Shown here in pieces: positions 32,001 to 43,223 of a DNA stretch of 64,000 nucleotides. Source of the stretch: Euglena gracilis. Its lineage: Eukaryota > Euglenida > Euglenophyceae > Euglenales. The notes below the pieces were generated by a model. It was not told the DNA's origin and made no database searches. It saw only the letters and a list, made by a program, of their open reading frames with translations. Both the position numbers and the translations under genes were made by a program. The stretch lies in the NCBI GenBank assembly GCA_039621445.1, contig CP154954.1, positions 60,943,858-61,007,857 of the forward strand, given 5' to 3'. The first letter of the stretch is position 1, and every line of letters starts with the position of its first letter.

Positions 32001-34710
32001 CTCGTCCTCCCCTCCCCCACTGGAATGCGTCCCAAAACTGGGTGAGGGGGGAGCTTGATTTGCATCCACATTTTTTGTCCAACAGTTAGAGGCATTCTTC
32101 CCGACCTCACCACAACACTTACACGGTGCTCTGATTATACAGGTTGTGTAGTTGGGGTTTGGGAGCCGTGCTTCTATCACCTCTGAAGAATTTTTTGACA
32201 ACGCCCCCCTTTTTTGAGGATTTCTGATGCAATTCTGGGAAAAATTCTCGTTTCGCGTTTTCTGAATGAATTTGGTCACCCCCAACCAAACGGCGGGTTG
32301 ACTCGTTTCAATGGGGGGCACCTGGGTCTTTAAATTCCATCCCCTCACCGTTTTATTAAAAAATCCCTGTGTCGTTCTCACGATTTGAGCGGGGGGAAAT
32401 GAAAATAGCTGGGGGAAAACACCAATTTTTGTCCAAGTGACCACCCATTGAGTGGAAGAAGCAAAAATTTGTTCCTTGCCAACAGCTTTCTGCTTACTTC
32501 TTAGTTTTGGCTTTCATTCCTCCTTTCTCTCTGAAAAATCTGGGAAAACTCCCGTCTCAGCACATGACAGGTGTCCGCATGAGATTTTAAAAAATTCTGA
32601 ATCGTCAAAAATTCTGTCTCAAAACTTTTCCAATCTTCCCCAAAAAAACGCTGTTGAAAGTCTGGACGGTTTCGTTGTAAAAATCTGCCAACGAAAATAA
32701 AATTCAGGCCTGTGTCCTGAAAATCTGTTGATTTTTGCCTCATTTTACACCATAACCCTAAACGGGATACCAACAAAAATTGAAATCTGGCAACCAAAAA
32801 TGGTGCCTTCCCCCATCATTCCTACCCCTACCCCCATCCCTGTAAGCAAAATTTGCACCAGGACCATCACAGATGGAAATTTTTCATGCGTTTCAACGGG
32901 AAAGTCCAACACGCTTAGCCGGGGGGCATTCAATAGGGGTATTGTTTGTGAGGCTGTTACTTGCAAACTTATGGAAGGAAAATACACCACTCTGGGGGAA
33001 ACAAAAAACTGAGTGAGGGTAAAAAAAAGTTGTGGGTTGGGTAACGGGAACGTGCAAAGTGTGGCTTTGCCAACAAGGGGTAGATACCACGTTATGGTGT
33101 TCCTCCCCTTTGAGCAAGACCGCCACTCCAGCACTGTTTCACGAAAAAGCCGCTCCCCCTACCTCTGGGCCTAGGTTGCCCGAGTAGGGAGCGACGGGGG
33201 GGGCGGAAATTTGAAAAATTTGAAAAACCAACCCACTCACTATCTCTGGGGTTCTCCTTCTCGTTCCTTCAGATACCAACCGTTTGCGGCCGGTGATCTG
33301 GGCACGGAGGAAAAAAATGTCCACGTTGACCCCGTTCCGCAATAAACTGGGATTGTGTCCGTTTGAAAATTCTGAGACCCTCCAATTGAGAAAAGCTTCT
33401 CTCATTCCCAATAACCAAAGTGGAAATTTCTACAAATCCTTGAATTTTCAGCAAAACTGCCTGAAATGGTGTTTGATTTGAGTTTTCCAAACCCAAAACT
33501 AATAATTTCTCGTCAAAAAGTTCTTGCCTTTTGACGCTGTGGTCCAAGGTTAAATTGGGCTGGAATACCGCTGTATTTTGATCGCTCTTGACCAAAGCAG
33601 TTTCCTTTTTTAATCGGGGGGATCTGAAGTTTTTTTCCAACTTTGCCCAGGGAAATTGAACAAATTCTTTGCCAAGCACCCCAAACTGAATTATTTCGTG
33701 CACTCTCCTCCTTGCACGTTCCTCCCAAGGATCTTTGTTTCCCCTCTCCATCTCCATTTCCACAGGGGGGGGGGGCTGAAATTCGTGTGAAGGGGACAAT
33801 TCCCGTTTCTCCTCCACCAGCCAAAAAGGCTGATCCGTGCCCGCTCCCAGCCAGGGGGGGCAAAAGGGAAAAATTTCCCGTTTGGAGGATTCCACCCATA
33901 TCCGACAGGATTGGCTGAAAAAAATATGAAAACCACAGCAAAAATCTGTGGCACAAGGGAACGTTGTCCTGTACGGAAGGCATCACCCATCTCCGACCGG
34001 TTTGGCTGAAAATTTGTCAAAGTCACAGGAAATTTCTGTGACGGGGAAAGGGAAAATTCACTTTTTTCACTTGAAAACTGAAATATCCTTGGGTGAGACA
34101 ACGCCTGGGTTTTTTCGTGGGGAAAATACGTGCCACGTTGTAAATGGGACCCTGCCTCCCACAATAAATCTTGCTGAGAATGCATGCCGTTGGCAAAACC
34201 TGTGCGAGGCCTTGAGAAAATTCCAGAATATTTTGAGTCCTCATCGTAATTTGTGCTGAAATTGGCCAAGTTGATTGTGAAAAATCTTTTCGGGTCTGAA
34301 AATTCAGTGGTAACCCATCAAAATCTGCTGGGATTTCACTTTTCTGGAAAGCCTGTGGTGATGCGACAAGTAAATTTGGCAAGAATGATATTTCTGAAAA
34401 ATCAGCAGATGGAAAGCATTGTATCACCACAATTTTCCCACCTGACACATCTGAATGCCTACAATTCTTCGGGTTCTTTTGAAGCCTTAGGGCTGTGGTT
34501 GGGGGTTGTATGCTGACACACCCTTGTCGTGTGCGGTATGTGTCCGCAGCTTCCATACCGCACGCAGCTTCAATACCGCTCAGCTTCGACAATGTCTTTG
34601 TTGTTTCTTCAGCTTCATTCTTCCTTCTTGTCTTTCTTCTTTGTCTTTCTTCTGCTTCAGCTGCCTGGCGGGCTTCGGCTTGGCCGGAGGATCCGGGTAG
34701 GACCTCCATG
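29063..34710. repeat. Tandem unit 1
   Basis: Complete unit. Minus-strand ORFs correspond to those of unit 2: Lys/Glu-rich 34,580-34,918, 33,269-33,895, 32,501-32,797, 31,768-32,444, 30,577-30,858 and 29,569-30,048. Confidence 0.9.
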
Positions 34711-35213
34711 AAGCCCTTTCTTGGTTCGGATTTTTCGCGGATCCTTCGGCCTCGGCATTTTGTTGAGGCGGACGCCGGGCTTCGAAGTCATTATAATCAA
34801 TCTTTTTCTTTTTGTCCTTGGGTTTTTTCCATTGAACCTTAAAATTCACTTTTTCTTTTTTTTCTGGTTCTTGCATGCACAAACAATTGGTATTTTTTTG
34901 AAGTCTTGACCAGTGCATTGGTATGGGCTAAGAACCCTGTGTATGAGACTGGTTTGAAATTGGTGGGTTCGAGTGGGGACTTTCTTAGGTTAATTAGGGA
35001 AACTGGGCAAGTCCTACTGTGGAAAATTGGTCGGCCTTTCTTGAACATTTCCAAGAATCGGCCCAGCAAGGCCAAAAATTAAGTTCAGGCTTTCAAGCCG
35101 AACCATAATAATCTTTTCTCAAGGTTAAACGCGACTGAAACCAAACAAAGAAATTTAAGTGATTTTCGGCCCCACTCAGGCAAAATTTGGCCAAATTTTG
35201 GGTTAAGTCCCCT

Positions 35214-35693
35214 TTACACTCCCCCACTTAGAAAAATCTCGGGGAGATTTTGAAAAACGTAAGTAAAAAGAAGGGGTCCGCACAAAAAGAAAAAATTTGT
35301 TTTGCGAAAAACAGTGGTATGTGTACGGTTGGTAAGAGCAACGAGAGCGGGGGGGGGGAGCAGCCCAAAAGGCCACCTCGCGTAAGTAACGGCGGGGGGG
35401 GGGGGATCCCAACGGGCCACACCGCTCCCCGGGGGAGATGGTGCAACGGTGCACAGGTGGTGCGGAAAATCAGTGTGGGGCAACGCTTCGTGGGCAACGG
35501 TGCGGCGCAACTCAGCTGCGTATGCCGTCGCCGCAACCGCCGCCTCCCACTCGAGGTATTGCCACGGTACCGCGTATGTGTGAGTCGTGTGTTCACAATC
35601 ACAATATGGTATGCGGTTTTTATCCCCACACACCACACGACACTCATGCTTAGAATGACACTTTGCGGGCACCCAAGGCCCGTCGGGTTGCAA
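35214..35693 (-). CDS. Unit ORF: Cys-containing protein of unknown function
   Basis: A 159-codon ORF beginning MQPDGPWVPAKCHSKHECRV, with several cysteines in the first 40 residues and an Ala-rich helix EWEAAVAATAYAAELRR. Copies are at 29,569-30,048 and 40,861-41,340; unit 1 differs slightly. A similarly long ORF exists on the opposite strand, so coding is unproven. Its 3' part crosses a G run of variable length. Confidence 0.3.
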   Translation of the reverse strand: MQPDGPWVPAKCHSKHECRVVCGDKNRIPYCDCEHTTHTYAVPWQYLEWEAAVAATAYAAELRRTVAHEALPHTDFPHHLCTVAPSPPGSGVARWDPPPPAVTYARWPFGLLPPPALVALTNRTHTTVFRKTNFFFLCGPLLFTYVFQNLPEIFLSGGV

Positions 35694-36079
35694 CTACGAA
35701 AGTTGCACGCCGAGCCACAATGGGCCTAGGCATGGTTTCGCGTTTCCAACCCTTGCGACCCGTTTTTTTAACAAACCGTCATTCAAGAAATCTGGTTGTT
35801 AGGCTTCAGGGGGTTTTGATAAGAGCTTCCCATCAGGTATTTTTTTGCTTTTTTTGCTGATTTTCCTTTTTTTTGTTGGTTGGGAGCCCTTTTTTGTTGG
35901 GTTTTTTTGCTTAGTCCCTCTTTAAGCTGCCGTCTTTTTTTTGAGTGTTGCGCGCTTTTCTGTTGAGGGGGATTGTTGAACTTTGTGAACTGTTGCTTGT
36001 CTCGAGCAAACACCAAAAATCAAAATCAACGAAAACAACCCCGCAAACCGCGGGATTGGTTCCCCACAATGACAATTCA

Positions 36080-36505
36080 TCACTTCCCACAAACGTAACG
36101 GGAATGTGACGTACGGATCCGTTTTTGTGGGGGGGTCACATCAACCCGTTCCCTCCCGGGCCATCTCTCAAAACTTGGCCCAAAATTTCCACCCCTTACA
36201 GTAGAAATGTCTTTGAAACCTGTCCACCTTTTGCTTTTCAAAAAGCAAATCCAAGTCTGTGAAATTCTCACCTCCTTGCCCTTCCAAAGATTGTTCCTCC
36301 GAACCCAAAATTCCTTGGGGGGTACCTGCGGGAGCCTCAGCGAAAAAATCGTAAGTTTCGTTCCTAAAATTATCTGAAAATTCTGCACACCGTCCTTTAC
36401 GGGGGGGTTGGGTTCCACCTCCTCTTCGTAAATAACACCTTTAAATTCACTGAAATTATGTCGGTAAAACACATCGACTTTTCGTTGGAACGCCCCCCCA
36501 CTCAC
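36080..36505 (-). CDS. Unit ORF of unknown function (141 codons)
   Basis: Begins MSGGAFQRKVDVFYRHNF and continues through FKGVIYEEEVEPNPPVKDG. The copy at 41,727-42,152 is intact; the unit 1 copy (30,577-30,858) is shortened by a frame change. No family is recognised. Composition is protein-like rather than repetitive. Confidence 0.35.
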   Translation of the reverse strand: MSGGAFQRKVDVFYRHNFSEFKGVIYEEEVEPNPPVKDGVQNFQIILGTKLTIFSLRLPQVPPKEFWVRRNNLWKGKEVRISQTWICFLKSKRWTGFKDISTVRGGNFGPSFERWPGRERVDVTPPQKRIRTSHSRYVCGK

Positions 36506-37414
36506 TCGCCTCCAAATAATGAGTGGGGCTCATCCCCATTTTGTTCATTCCAACGTTATTTCTTTCTTCCACAAAGACACATTTATTTCTTCCACACAAC
36601 ACAACCCTTGAAAATGAACAGATTCCACCTCCCACACTTGCCCAATAAAAACGGCAGATTTTGTGCCTTGGGTAAAATTGGCAGACTCAAAATGTTCATT
36701 GGTCGACCGTTCAACCCATTCTTTCTTCTCTTTCCCCAAACGGGCGGAATAAAATTGAAATAATTCACTTTTTTCTACTTGGGAAAATTGAGGGGTGCAA
36801 AATGTGTTTCAACCCTTCCCTATTCATTTTCCACCTGAAAATTGTCCACTTCCACCACCGTTTCCAAAAATCTGGGGTTAATCCAAATCCAAAAATCGCT
36901 TTCGTCATGGGTCATTCGTGGGGGGGGTACCCTGGGGGACCAACACCAAACCCTCCCCCTTTGGAATATGTCTTTCATCTTTCCCGTCAACCTGAAAAAG
37001 GACCAAATCTGGGACTCGGTATTTTATATGTGGCGTCCCACCAAAAATGTTTCCACCAGAACGCTGAAAATGTTTTTGGGCCCGGGGATGGTGAACTTGC
37101 ACCAAAAACCCGGCCACAAACGGTTTGGCAAACCCTCCACCATTCTGCATATACGAGTAGGCATTTTGTAGTCAAGAGGACTACATTGACAAAAACCAAC
37201 GTTCAAAAAAATCACCCCTTTCAAAAATTAACGGTCCTTCATAAGGCCGTTTCGGCGAATTTTTATAAAAATTCTGGGGGGTTTTAAAAACTGGGTGTTG
37301 GAAAGTGTCATTTTTGTTCGAGAACCGGCATACTCCAAATTTCTTTCACACGTGGTGGGGTCTTGACAATACTTCGTATGAAGCACGGATGCAAAAGTCA
37401 AGTCCACCCCCCCT

Positions 37415-38092
37415 CTAGATGTTTTTTCCGTAAAAATCTTCAAAACCCTTGGTACTTTTGACCCAAAAAATTGCTGGACTTTGTCCACAAAAGTGTTTGA
37501 CTGTGGCGCAAAATTTTCCGAAACAAATTTTCCGCTGGGAGCACTTGAACAAAAGTGCTGCTCCTGAACAGTTGGCCACCACTTTTCCTTGGGTTTTGAC
37601 TGTTTCCCAACCGTTGTCGTTAAAATTGGTCGTCCCGCCCCCCCATGCCTCGTCCTCCCCTCCCCCACTGGAATGCGTCCCAAAACTGGGTGAGGGGGGA
37701 GCTTGATTTGCATCCACATTTTTTGTCCAACAGTTAGAGGCATTCTTCCCGACCTCACCACAACACTTACACGGTGCTCTGATTACACAGGTTGTGTAGT
37801 TGGGGTTTGGGAGCCGTGCTTCTATCACCTCTGAAGAATTTTTTGACAACGCCCCCCTTTTTTGAGGATTTCTGATGCAATTCTGGGAAAAATTCTCGTT
37901 TCGCGTTTTCTGAATGAATTTGGTCACCCCCAACCAAACGGCGGGTTGACTCGTTTCAATGGGGGGCACCTGGGTCTTTAAATTCCATCCCCTCACCGTT
38001 TTATTAAAAAATCCCTGTGTCGTTCTCACGATTTGAGCGGGGGGAAATGAAAATAGCTGGGGGAAAACACCAATTTTTGTCCAAGTGACCAC
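37415..38092 (-). CDS. Unit ORF with a CCHC-like zinc knuckle (possible Gag nucleocapsid)
   Basis: A 225-codon ORF with CKCCGEVGKNASNC around residue 110. The spacing is exactly C-x2-C-x4-(H)-x4-C, except that Lys replaces His. The basic flank NCIRNPQKRGALSKNSSE fits a nucleocapsid. The unit 1 copy (31,581-32,444) keeps the same motif. Upstream ORF 38,149-38,445 and this one together resemble a Gag, but no protease or RT follows in the unit. Confidence 0.45.
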   Translation of the reverse strand: MVTWTKIGVFPQLFSFPPAQIVRTTQGFFNKTVRGWNLKTQVPPIETSQPAVWLGVTKFIQKTRNENFSQNCIRNPQKRGALSKNSSEVIEARLPNPNYTTCVIRAPCKCCGEVGKNASNCWTKNVDANQAPPSPSFGTHSSGGGEDEAWGGGTTNFNDNGWETVKTQGKVVANCSGAALLFKCSQRKICFGKFCATVKHFCGQSPAIFWVKSTKGFEDFYGKNI

Positions 38093-38148
38093 CCATTGAG
38101 TGGAAGAAGCAAAAATTTGTTCCTTGCCAACAGCTTTCTGCTTACTTC

Positions 38149-38445
38149 TTAGTTTTGGCTTTCATTCCTCCTTTCTCTCTGAAAAATCTGGGAAAACTCC
38201 CGTCTCAGCACATGACAGGTGTCCGCATGAGATTTTAAAAAATTCTGAATCGTCAAAAATTCTGTCTCAAAACTTTTCCAATCTTCCCCAAAAAAACGCT
38301 GTTGAAAGTCTGGACGGTTTCGTTGTAAAAATCTGCCAACGAAAATAAAATTCAGGCCTGTGTCCTGAAAATCTGTTGATTTTTGCCTCATTTTACACCA
38401 TAACCCTAAACGGGATACCAACAAAAATTGAAATCTGGCAACCAA
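38149..38445 (-). CDS. Unit ORF, possible capsid-like segment
   Basis: A 98-codon ORF. FLQRNRPDFQQRFFGEDW and FETEFLTIQNFLKS have the look of a retroelement capsid helix region. It lies just upstream (in minus sense) of the knuckle ORF. Identical copy at 32,501-32,797. The assignment is inference only. Confidence 0.35.
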   Translation of the reverse strand: MVARFQFLLVSRLGLWCKMRQKSTDFQDTGLNFIFVGRFLQRNRPDFQQRFFGEDWKSFETEFLTIQNFLKSHADTCHVLRREFSQIFQRERRNESQN

Positions 38446-38916
38446 AAATGGTGCCTTCCCCCATCATTCCTACCCCTACCCCCATCCCTGTAAGCAAAAT
38501 TTGCACCAGGACCATCACAGATGGAAATTTTTCATGCGTTTCAACGGGAAAGTCCAACACGCTTAGCCGGGGGGCATTCAATAGGGGTATTGTTTGTGAG
38601 GCTGTTACTTGCAAACTTATGGAAGGAAAATACACCACTCTGGGGGAAACAAAAAACTGAGTGAGGGTAAAAAAAAGTTGTGGGTTGGGTAACGGGAACG
38701 TGCAAAGTGTGGCTTTGCCAACAAGGGGTAGATACCACGTTATGGTGTTCCTCCCCTTTGAGCAAGACCGCCACTCCAGCACTGTTTCACGAAAAAGCCG
38801 CTCCCCCTACCTCTGGGCCTAGGTTGCCCGAGTAGGGAGCGACGGGGGGGGCGGAAATTTGAAAAATTTGAAAAACCAACCCACTCACTATCTCTGGGGT
38901 TCTCCTTCTCGTTCCT

Positions 38917-39633
38917 TCAGATACCAACCGTTTGCGGCCGGTGATCTGGGCACGGAGGAAAAAAATGTCCACGTTGACCCCGTTCCGCAATAAACTGGGA
39001 TTGTGTCCGTTTGAAAATTCTGAGACCCTCCAATTGAGAAAAGCTTCTCTCATTCCCAATAACCAAAGTGGAAATTTCTACAAATCCTTGAATTTTCAGC
39101 AAAACTGCCTGAAATGGTGTTTGATTTGAGTTTTCCAAACCCAAAACTAATAATTTCTCGTCAAAAAGTTCTTGCCTTTTGACGCTGTGGTCCAAGGTTA
39201 AATTGGGCTGGAATACCGCTGTATTTTGATCGCTCTTGACCAAAGCAGTTTCCTTTTTTAATCGGGGGGATCTGAAGTTTTTTTCCAACTTTGCCCAGGG
39301 AAATTGAACAAATTCTTTGCCAAGCACCCCAAACTGAATTATTTCGTGCACTCTCCTCCTTGCACGTTCCTCCCAAGGATCTTTGTTTCCCCTCTCCATC
39401 TCCATTTCCACAGGGGGGGGGGCTGAAATTCGTGTGAAGGGGACAATTCCCGTTTCTCCTCCACCAGCCAAAAAGGCTGATCCGTGCCCGCTCCCAGCCA
39501 GTGGGGGCAAAAGGGAAAAATTTCCCGTTTGGAGGATTCCACCCATATCCGACAGGATTGGCTGAAAAAAATATGAAAACCACAGCAAAAATCTGTGGCA
39601 CAAGGGAACGTTGTCCTGTACGGAAGGCATCAC
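38917..39633 (-). CDS. Unit ORF of unknown function (238 codons)
   Basis: The best protein-like part is MERGNKDPWEERARRRVHEI, then KNFRSPRLKKETALVKSD and QLEGLRIFKRT. In units 1 and 3 a different run length of G/C near 33,765 or 46,265 shifts the frame. In unit 3 the end of this ORF is fused to DIRS reverse transcriptase at 45,857. Confidence 0.4.
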   Translation of the reverse strand: MMPSVQDNVPLCHRFLLWFSYFFQPILSDMGGILQTGNFSLLPPLAGSGHGSAFLAGGGETGIVPFTRISAPPPVEMEMERGNKDPWEERARRRVHEIIQFGVLGKEFVQFPWAKLEKNFRSPRLKKETALVKSDQNTAVFQPNLTLDHSVKRQELFDEKLLVLGLENSNQTPFQAVLLKIQGFVEISTLVIGNERSFSQLEGLRIFKRTQSQFIAERGQRGHFFPPCPDHRPQTVGI

Positions 39634-40226
39634 CCATCTCCGACCGGTTTGGCTGAAAATTTGTCAAAGTCACAGGAAATTTCTGTGACGGGGAAAGGGA
39701 AAATTCACTTTTTTCACTTGAAAACTGAAATATCCTTGGGTGAGACAACGCCTGGGTTTTTTCGTGGGGAAAATACGTGCCACGTTGTAAATGGGACCCT
39801 GCCTCCCACAATAAATCTTGCTGAGAATGCATGCCGTTGGCAAAACCTGTGCGAGGCCTTGAGAAAATTCCAGAATATTTTGAGTCCTCATCGTAATTTG
39901 TGCTGAAATTGGCCAAGTTGATTGTGAAAAATCTTTTCGGGTCTGAAAATTCAGTGGTAACCCATCAAAATCTGCTGGGATTTCACTTTTCTGGAAAGCC
40001 TGTGGTGATGCGACAAGTAAATTTGGCAAGAATGATATTTCTGCAAAATCAGCAGATGGAAAGCATTGTATCACCACAATTTTCCCACCTGACACATCTG
40101 AATGCCTACAATTCTTCGGGTTCTTTTGAAGCCTTAGGGCTGTGGTTGGGGGTTGTATGCTGACACACCCTTGTCGTGTGCGGTATGTGTCCGCAGCTTC
40201 CATACCGCACGCAGCTTCAATACCGC

Positions 40227-40565
40227 TCAGCTTCGACAATGTCTTTGTTGTTTCTTCAGCTTCATTCTTCCTTCTTGTCTTTCTTCTTTGTCTTTCTTCT
40301 GCTTCAGCTGCCTGGCGGGCTTCGGCTTGGCCGGAGGATCCGGGTAGGACCTCCATGAAGCCCTTTCTTGGTTCGGATTTTTCGCGGATCCTTCGGCCTC
40401 GGCATTTTGTTGAGGCGGACGCCGGGCTTCGAAGTCATTATAATCAATCTTTTTCTTTTTGTCCTTGGGTTTTTTCCATTGAACCTTAAAATTCACTTTT
40501 TCTTTTTTTTCTGGTTCTTGCATGCACAAACAATTGGTATTTTTTTGAAGTCTTGACCAGTGCAT
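40227..40565 (-). CDS. Unit ORF: Lys/Glu-rich charged protein
   Basis: 112 codons, dominated by Lys, Glu, Gln and Arg (KPKDKKKKIDYNDFEARRPP, KQKKDKEERQEGR), likely coiled or disordered. Copies at 34,580-34,918 and 47,060-47,365. It spans the arbitrary unit boundary, which shows that the ORF is only complete because units are in tandem. Confidence 0.4.
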   Translation of the reverse strand: MHWSRLQKNTNCLCMQEPEKKEKVNFKVQWKKPKDKKKKIDYNDFEARRPPQQNAEAEGSAKNPNQERASWRSYPDPPAKPKPARQLKQKKDKEERQEGRMKLKKQQRHCRS

Positions 40566-43223
40566 TGGTATGGGCTAAGAACCCTGTGTATGAGACTGGT
40601 TTGAAATTGGTGGGTTCGAGTGGGGACTTTCTTAGGTTAATTAGGGAAACTGGGCAAGTCCTACTGTGGAAAATTGGTCGGCCTTTCTTGAACATTTCCA
40701 AGAATCGGCCCAGCAAGGCCAAAAATTAAGTTCAGGCTTTCAAGCCGAACCATAATAATCTTTTCTCAAGGTTAAACGCGACTGAAACCAAACAAAGAAA
40801 TTTCAGTGATTTTCGGCCCCACTCAGGCAAAATTTGGCCAAATTTTGGGTTAAGTCCCCTTTACACTCCCCCACTTAGAAAAATCTCGGGGAGATTTTGA
40901 AAAACGTAAGTAAAAAGAAGGGGTCCGCACAAAAAGAAAAAATTTGTTTTGCGAAAAACAGTGGTATGTGTACGGTTGGTAAGAGCAACGAGAGCGGGGG
41001 GGGGGAGCAGCCCAAAAGGCCACCTCGCGTAAGTAACGGCGGGGGGGGGGGGATCCCAACGGGCCACACCGCTCCCCGGGGGAGATGGTGCAACGGTGCA
41101 CAGGTGGTGCGGAAAATCAGTGTGGGGCAACGCTTCGTGGGCAACGGTGCGGCGCAACTCAGCTGCGTATGCCGTCGCCGCAACCGCCGCCTCCCACTCG
41201 AGGTATTGCCACGGTACCGCGTATGTGTGAGTCGTGTGTTCACAATCACAATATGGTATGCGGTTTTTATCCCCACACACCACACGACACTCATGCTTAG
41301 AATGACACTTTGCGGGCACCCAAGGCCCGTCGGGTTGCAACTACGAAAGTTGCACGCCGAGCCACAATGGGCCTAGGCATGGTTTCGCGTTTCCAACCCT
41401 TGCGACCCGTTTTTTTAACAAACCGTCATTCAAGAAATCTGGTTGTTAGGCTTCAGGGGGTTTTGATAAGAGCTTCCCATCAGGTATTTTTTTGCTTTTT
41501 TTGCTGATTTTCATTTTTTTTGTTGGTTGGGAGCCCTTTTTTGTTGGGTTTTTTTGCTTAGTCCCTCTTTAAGCTGCCGTCTTTTTTTTGAGTGTTGCGC
41601 GCTTTTCTGTTGAGGGGGATTGTTGAACTTTGTGAACTGTTGCTTGTCTCGAGCAAACACCAAAAATCAAAATCAACGAAAACAACCCCGCAAACCGCGG
41701 GATTGGTTCCCCACAATGACAATTCATCACTTCCCACAAACGTAACGGGAATGTGACGTACGGATCCGTTTTTGTGGGGGGGTCACATCAACCCGTTCCC
41801 TCCCGGGCCATCTCTCAAAACTTGGCCCAAAATTTCCACCCCTTACAGTAGAAATGTCTTTGAAACCTGTCCACCTTTTGCTTTTCAAAAAGCAAATCCA
41901 AGTCTGTGAAATTCTCACCTCCTTGCCCTTCCAAAGATTGTTCCTCCGAACCCAAAATTCCTTGGGGGGTACCTGCGGGAGCCTCAGCGAAAAAATCGTA
42001 AGTTTCGTTCCCAAAATTATCTGAAAATTCTGCACACCGTCCTTTACGGGGGGGTTGGGTTCCACCTCCTCTTCGTAAATAACACCTTTAAATTCCCTGA
42101 AATTATGTCGGTAAAACACATCGACTTTTCGTTGGAACGCCCCCCCACTCACTCGCCTCCAAATAATGAGTGGGGCTCATCCCCATTTTGTTCATTCCAA
42201 CGTTATTTATTTCTTCCACAAAGACACATTTATTTCTTCCACACAACACAACCCTTGAAAATGAACAGATTCCACCTCCCACACTTGCCCAATAAAAACG
42301 GCAGATTTTGTGCCTTGGGTAAAATTGGCAGACTCAAAATGTTCATTGGTCGACCGTTCAACCCATTCTTTCTTCTCTTTCCCCAAACGGGCGGAATAAA
42401 ATTGAAATAAATCACTTTTTTCTACTTGGGAAAATTGAGGGGTGCAAAATGTGTTTCAACCCTTCCCTATTCATTTTCCACCTGAAAATTGTCCACTTCC
42501 ACCACCGTTTCCCAAAATCTGGGGTTAATCCAAATCCAAAAATCGCTTTCGTCATGGGTCATTCGTGGGGGGGGTACCCTGGGGGACCAACACCAAACCC
42601 TCCCCCTTTGGAATATGTCTTTCATCTTTCCCGTCAACCTGAAAAAGGACCAAATCTGGGACTCGGTATTTTATATGTGGCGTCCCACCAAAAATGTTTC
42701 CACCAGAACGCTGAAAATGTCTTTTGGGCCCGGGGATGGTGAACTTGCACCAAAAACCCGGCCACAAACGGTTTGGCAAACCCTCCACCATTCTGCATAT
42801 ACGAGTAGGCATTTTGTAGTCAAGAGGACTGCACTGACAAAAACCAACGTTCAAAAAACTCAGCCCCTTCAAAAATTAACGGTCCTTCATAAGGCCGTTT
42901 CGGGGAATTTCTATAAAAATTCTGGGGGGTTTTAAAAATTGGGTGTTGGAAAGTGTCATTTTTGTTCGAGAATCGGCATACTCCAAATTTCTTTCACACG
43001 TGGTGGGGTCTTGACAGTATTTTGTATGAAGCACGGATGCAAAAGTCAAGTCCCCCCCCCTCTAGATGTTTTTCCCGTAAAAATCTTCAAAACCCTTGGT
43101 ACTTTTGACCCAAAAATTTGCTGGACTTTGTCCACAAAAGTGTTTGAGTGTGGCTCAAACTTTTCCGAAACAAACTTTCCGTTGGGAGAACTTGAACAAA
43201 AGTGCTGCTCCTGAACAGTTGGC

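Larger units (their letters stand above)
34711..40357. repeat. Tandem unit 2
   Basis: Complete unit, used here as reference for the ORFs listed below. Confidence 0.92.

Noticed and set aside
36802-37287. Plus-strand 161-codon ORF repeated in each tandem unit
   Set aside because: It overlaps minus-strand ORFs of the unit, lacks any motif, and is preserved only because the units are near-identical.
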